This document shows, in pieces, positions 60,456-64,000 of a stretch of DNA of 64,000 nt. How positions within the stretch are numbered: the stretch's first letter is position 1; every line of letters begins with the position of its first letter. Both the position numbers and the translations under genes were made by a program. This stretch comes from Opisthorchis felineus. Its lineage: Eukaryota > Platyhelminthes > Trematoda > Opisthorchiida > Opisthorchiidae. Where the stretch lies: assembly GCA_004794785.1 (NCBI GenBank), contig SJOL01008635.1, positions 1,092,131-1,156,130 of the forward strand, written 5' to 3'. Under the pieces are notes generated by a model. That model saw nothing but the letters and a program-made list of their open reading frames with translations, made no database searches and was not told the DNA's origin.

Positions 60456-63400
60456 GTGAGTTTTGTATATCCATAAACTTCGTGTGAGTTTGGCTTCAAG
60501 ATTATTGGGAAATACTTCTTACCGTAAACATTACCTAAAAGAAATGCGGACATACAACCCGTGGGATCAGGTAAATTAGGTGATAAGAAGCGCTAGAAGA
60601 ACATTTTGATCCTGTTGTTACCAACCAGTTTTGTCGACAGTCTCACTATTTCGGAAATAAGTAGGTTAAATTAAGTTCACCCGAGAATATTGGTACGGTT
60701 TGCAGAAGCACGGAACAAAACTCAACAGAAAAAATCTAGACGTGATGCACACTGTGGAGTTCTTCTATTTAGCCTCCCAGCCTTAGTGCTTTCAGCCATC
60801 TTTGTAACACAAATCTAGAGTTTACTCACTCCGGAATAGTTAAAAAATCTTGTACAGTCCACTACGTATTCAGTGACAATTTTGGCCGAATTACTGAGTA
60901 TTTTGTTGGGTATCGTTTAATCCTAATTTGACATAAAATGAAACATCTTCAAATGAATTAAACCCAGTTTCGCGTTGTGCTATTCCGGGGTGAGATAATG
61001 TTCAGTTGTTTTGATTGGCATCAACAAAATCCTGAAATGAGAAATCCAAATGCCGATAGAATGCAAGGAAATAACCTATGAAATTTTCTTTGACCACCGA
61101 CCCTTTGCTTATTGAAGAAATGCTCTACCGTCTAAGCCTAAGGTACCAAAGAAATACTTGTGCGCATTCACTTCGCATGTGAGACCCCACATTCCTTGCT
61201 GTTTTGAATACTTCCTAACAAAACTCTCCTTGAATTTGGACACACTCAAGATGTGGCCTATTGTGGATGTTACTCAATGGGTTCACTAAATGGGCTGGCA
61301 AAGGATATTTGTTACTTCTTTAAGCGTCGAATCACATGCGAAGTTCACGAGCGGAAGTAAAAGAGTAACAATAGTTCTTGTAAACTTAGGTGGTGGAATG
61401 TTTCTCCTGTAAGCGAAAGATCGTGCCTTCCCCCGATATTCGGAACCGGGCATCACCAAATACACCGTTCCTTCATACCAAAAACAAAATATTGTTATGC
61501 GCCGGTAGCATTTTATATAAAAGCGGTCGATACTGTGCTTGATTTAGGCGTCCGTGTAGTATGGGATGGTTATAGAACGTAACGGAAGACTTCACCCAAA
61601 TATGTACTATAATGAAATGTTTGACAACTAAATAGTTGTCAAAATTAAACTACCGGGATATATTGTATGGTAGCATTTCCCCTAGAACACTTTCGCCTGC
61701 TCAGTCTGCTGTTCTTATTCGGGCATGACTTTGTGCCGGATCACGAATCCCTTATAACGGACCACTTCGAGCTTCTTCTTCCCTTGGAAAAATGCTTCAA
61801 GCCTGTCCCTCAGTGCGACTCTCAACTGTTGAAATCTAATCTGAAAAGGACGTCTTACAGGAGATGTCAGTGTTGTCCGAGTATTTAGGAGATTTTCCAG
61901 ACAATAGATTAGAACGTATAGAAAATAAGGACTTATCTTTCGAAATCCTTGAATTTTAGTTGCATTTTGTGGCTTCTGCACATCAGTTGGGCTGCGGCGT
62001 AAAACATTTTGATGCCGGGCCAGCATCTGGAAAACATCCACTGCCAAGTGCTTTTCAAACTAGCCAAATGTATAAGGAGTCAGGCACTCTCCGTGGTAAT
62101 CGTCCAGTGACACACAGGCCTTAGTGTTGTCGCTTAAATCTCATGTGAACCTGTTTGTTTTTCCAAAAATCAAAATTAAAATTAACATTTAGTTGCTTGC
62201 GCACTGGAACGTATCGGACTTGTGGTGAAAAAAAAAACTTATTCCATCTCTATAGACGCATGGTATCGTTGCTCGTGAAAAAAAACTAGAAAATGGGGTA
62301 CCACAAATAACGGGACTGCTTATTGCTTCTATTAACTATGCTGTGTTGGAGGCCAATCTGCATATCCCCATTGAATCTCTCCTGAATGGTATATGTAAAC
62401 ACTTGTTGCTTTTATGAATGGAACATAAAAACACAGGGATGTTTAAAGCATAATCACAGTGGGAGGCATAATGCACTCCTAAGCACAGGGCAGTTTAAAT
62501 TGTCTGTCACAAGCATACACGTCCGTATACGAGGAGGCGAATTAGCTAGCTTGAATCTCAATAGCTAGATTTTATGGTTGTAAAATAACCAGTAAAACTT
62601 CACACTTGAAAACGACGCATCTGTTTTGGTGATTTAAGTTGACTTGTGTTGGCTTGTGTAAAATTATATATGCTAGATGCTGACTGAACTCGGCTTAGAT
62701 CAGGAGCTTCAAAGTACAATAAACTGAGCTGTCTGTGCCTGAAAAATAGGCCGCTGACCTTTACATTTCACCTTTGGTACCTGAACGCAATGTGTAAACT
62801 TTGTTCTGAAAATTCTAAGGCTACAAAATACTGATTAGAAGTAACAGTTGCAATATTCCATTTATTCTGGCCCATCATTTCCTGGCCAGAACCGTTTCGA
62901 TGTGTGAAATGTACCGACTTACGAAGCTAATTAGCGCATGTGAGAATGCCCTATTTTGCGTGCGAATATTTCGTAGTGTTCGTTGAGAATGGTAGTAACA
63001 CACGTGCACATACACAATGCAAGAAGGCCCTGTGAGTCTCCAGATGTTTAAAATATAAAACAGCTTAAAGTCACCAACGAGGCAGTGCTAGTCATTTCAG
63101 TTTGATGACTAATTTGCTGCTTAAGTCTTGTGTCAATCGGGTAGTATCTGATCTTGCCCTGATGAGTGCTGCAGATCATGCGAGTGGGGGAATCTAGTGT
63201 GAGAAGATCACTGAAATACGATCGACACGAATTCAATAGCATGCTACTTCTGTTGACGGTGGGAAATTTTATCGTTGGATATCAGAGCTATTTGTTGAAA
63301 ACGTGTGAAATATTTGGTTTAAGAAGCACCATATAATCTGCGAGGCTGTTGGGATTAATCATTATTTTTCCGCTTCAGTCTTAGCATACTCGAGCGTAAA

Positions 63401-63480
63401 ACTTTTGTGCCCAAAACTGAAGGCGTTAGCGAACATGTATTGTGACTCAGTCTGAAAAGAACGTAATTCGGTTCCGAAGT
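60456..63480. other. Presumed intron, no gene recognised
   Basis: Short frames only; the 61715-62047 minus-strand frame and its plus-strand partner at 61667 have no domain or splice context. No RNA gene seen. Confidence 0.4.
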
Positions 63481-63491
63481 GCAAACTAATC

Positions 63492-63573
63492 AGTACCTAT
63501 AGTACCTATATAGTACCTATATAGGTCTATATATGTGCTATATATATACTATATATAAAATATATAGTACCTA
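63492..63573 (+). repeat. TA-rich simple repeat with AGTACCTATAT units
   Basis: Begins with three spaced copies of TAGTACCTATA and passes into alternating TA runs, ending with another AGTACCTA. A local tandem/microsatellite array. Confidence 0.85.
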
Positions 63574-63869
63574 GTCAGGACTCATCAGCTAGCGATCCCA
63601 CTATTTTTTTGTAGATGTATATCTTGAGCCTCTTTACGTATACCTCCTGCATTCATTAAAGCACACCAATGACTTAGGATCACCCTAAACTTTCCCACGA
63701 GACCAACTTCGAAAACAAAAACTGGTCCGCGCTATCAAAAAGTTATTAATGGTTAACCAATAAGACGATATGAAAAGGCACTTTCTCCGAGCTGCATTCC
63801 TATTCTAGACCTACTTGTGTTGACTGGCTGAAGGCGCTCCCGCGTGATATATGATAATATTGATTTCAG

Positions 63870-64000
63870 GTCGTCCAGGAATACATATTCTTATCACTTA
63901 CTTCTGGAAAGCCTTCCTCATATCCTGGCTCAGTTATCCATACCTGAGAAAGAAGGAATCTCCCCGCGGTTTTGCTGCTTTTATAGCTGTCTAGGAATAC
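63870..64000 (+). CDS. Candidate exon running off the window
   Basis: After acceptor AATATTGATTTCAG all three frames are open for at least 75 bases. The frame fitting phase 2 from 60455 reads SSRNTYSYHLLLESLPHIL and stays open to the end of the window. Phase 0 contains SLTSGKPSSYPGSVIHT before a stop; the third frame is open for about 40 codons. The frame is chosen only by phase with the preceding exon, so confidence is low. Confidence 0.35.

Overview
The window reads as intron-dominated DNA of a eukaryote, most likely a metazoan and plausibly a parasitic flatworm. It is AT-rich and almost free of long open frames. It carries remnants of an R2-clade retrotransposon, a probable Penelope-like retroelement tail, tRNA-derived SINEs and foldback repeats. 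Its only recognisable host coding sequence lies in short exons scattered over tens of kilobases on the plus strand. The flatworm assignment is inference, resting on the repeat types and on possible micro-exons. There is no operon-like structure and no bacterial gene.

Host gene. Two LIM zinc-finger domains are certain. LIM 1 starts at 40470-40612 and is completed by a proposed 8-nt micro-exon and an exon at 41226-41289. LIM 2 is split over 57460-57573 and 58479-58582. Both domains are interrupted at the same codon and phase. Joined directly, they give a 10-residue linker, as in tandem LIM proteins. Upstream, from about 15.9 to 37.6 kb, a series of short candidate exons, each a multiple of three and in phase 0, probably encodes a disordered N-terminal region. 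Downstream candidates lie at 59541-59553, 60357-60455 and from 63870 to the window end. Between the LIM exons (48.5-53.6 kb) six further candidates form a phase-compatible in-frame cassette of 798 nt; it may be alternatively used or partly spurious. Outside the LIM domains, exon calls rest on splice signals, open frames and phase continuity only.

Mobile and repeated DNA. A minus-strand R2-clade element (5.5-8.2 kb) keeps one reading frame over its whole length. It has two in-frame stops and an internal deletion of the reverse-transcriptase core. Other repeats are an 87-bp-arm foldback at 3.1-3.4 kb, a composite inverted-repeat element with a tRNA-like segment and a long pyrimidine tract at 14.5-15.16 kb, two copies of one tRNA-derived SINE (22.8 and 39.0 kb), a degenerate Penelope-like tail with a hammerhead-like motif nearby (43.2-43.9 kb), an A-rich tract at 26.6 kb, and TA microsatellites at 26.97 and 63.5 kb. 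Positions 45647-46174 are an assembly gap.

The first 15 kb outside the R2 element, and most stretches between exons, show no gene that can be supported.
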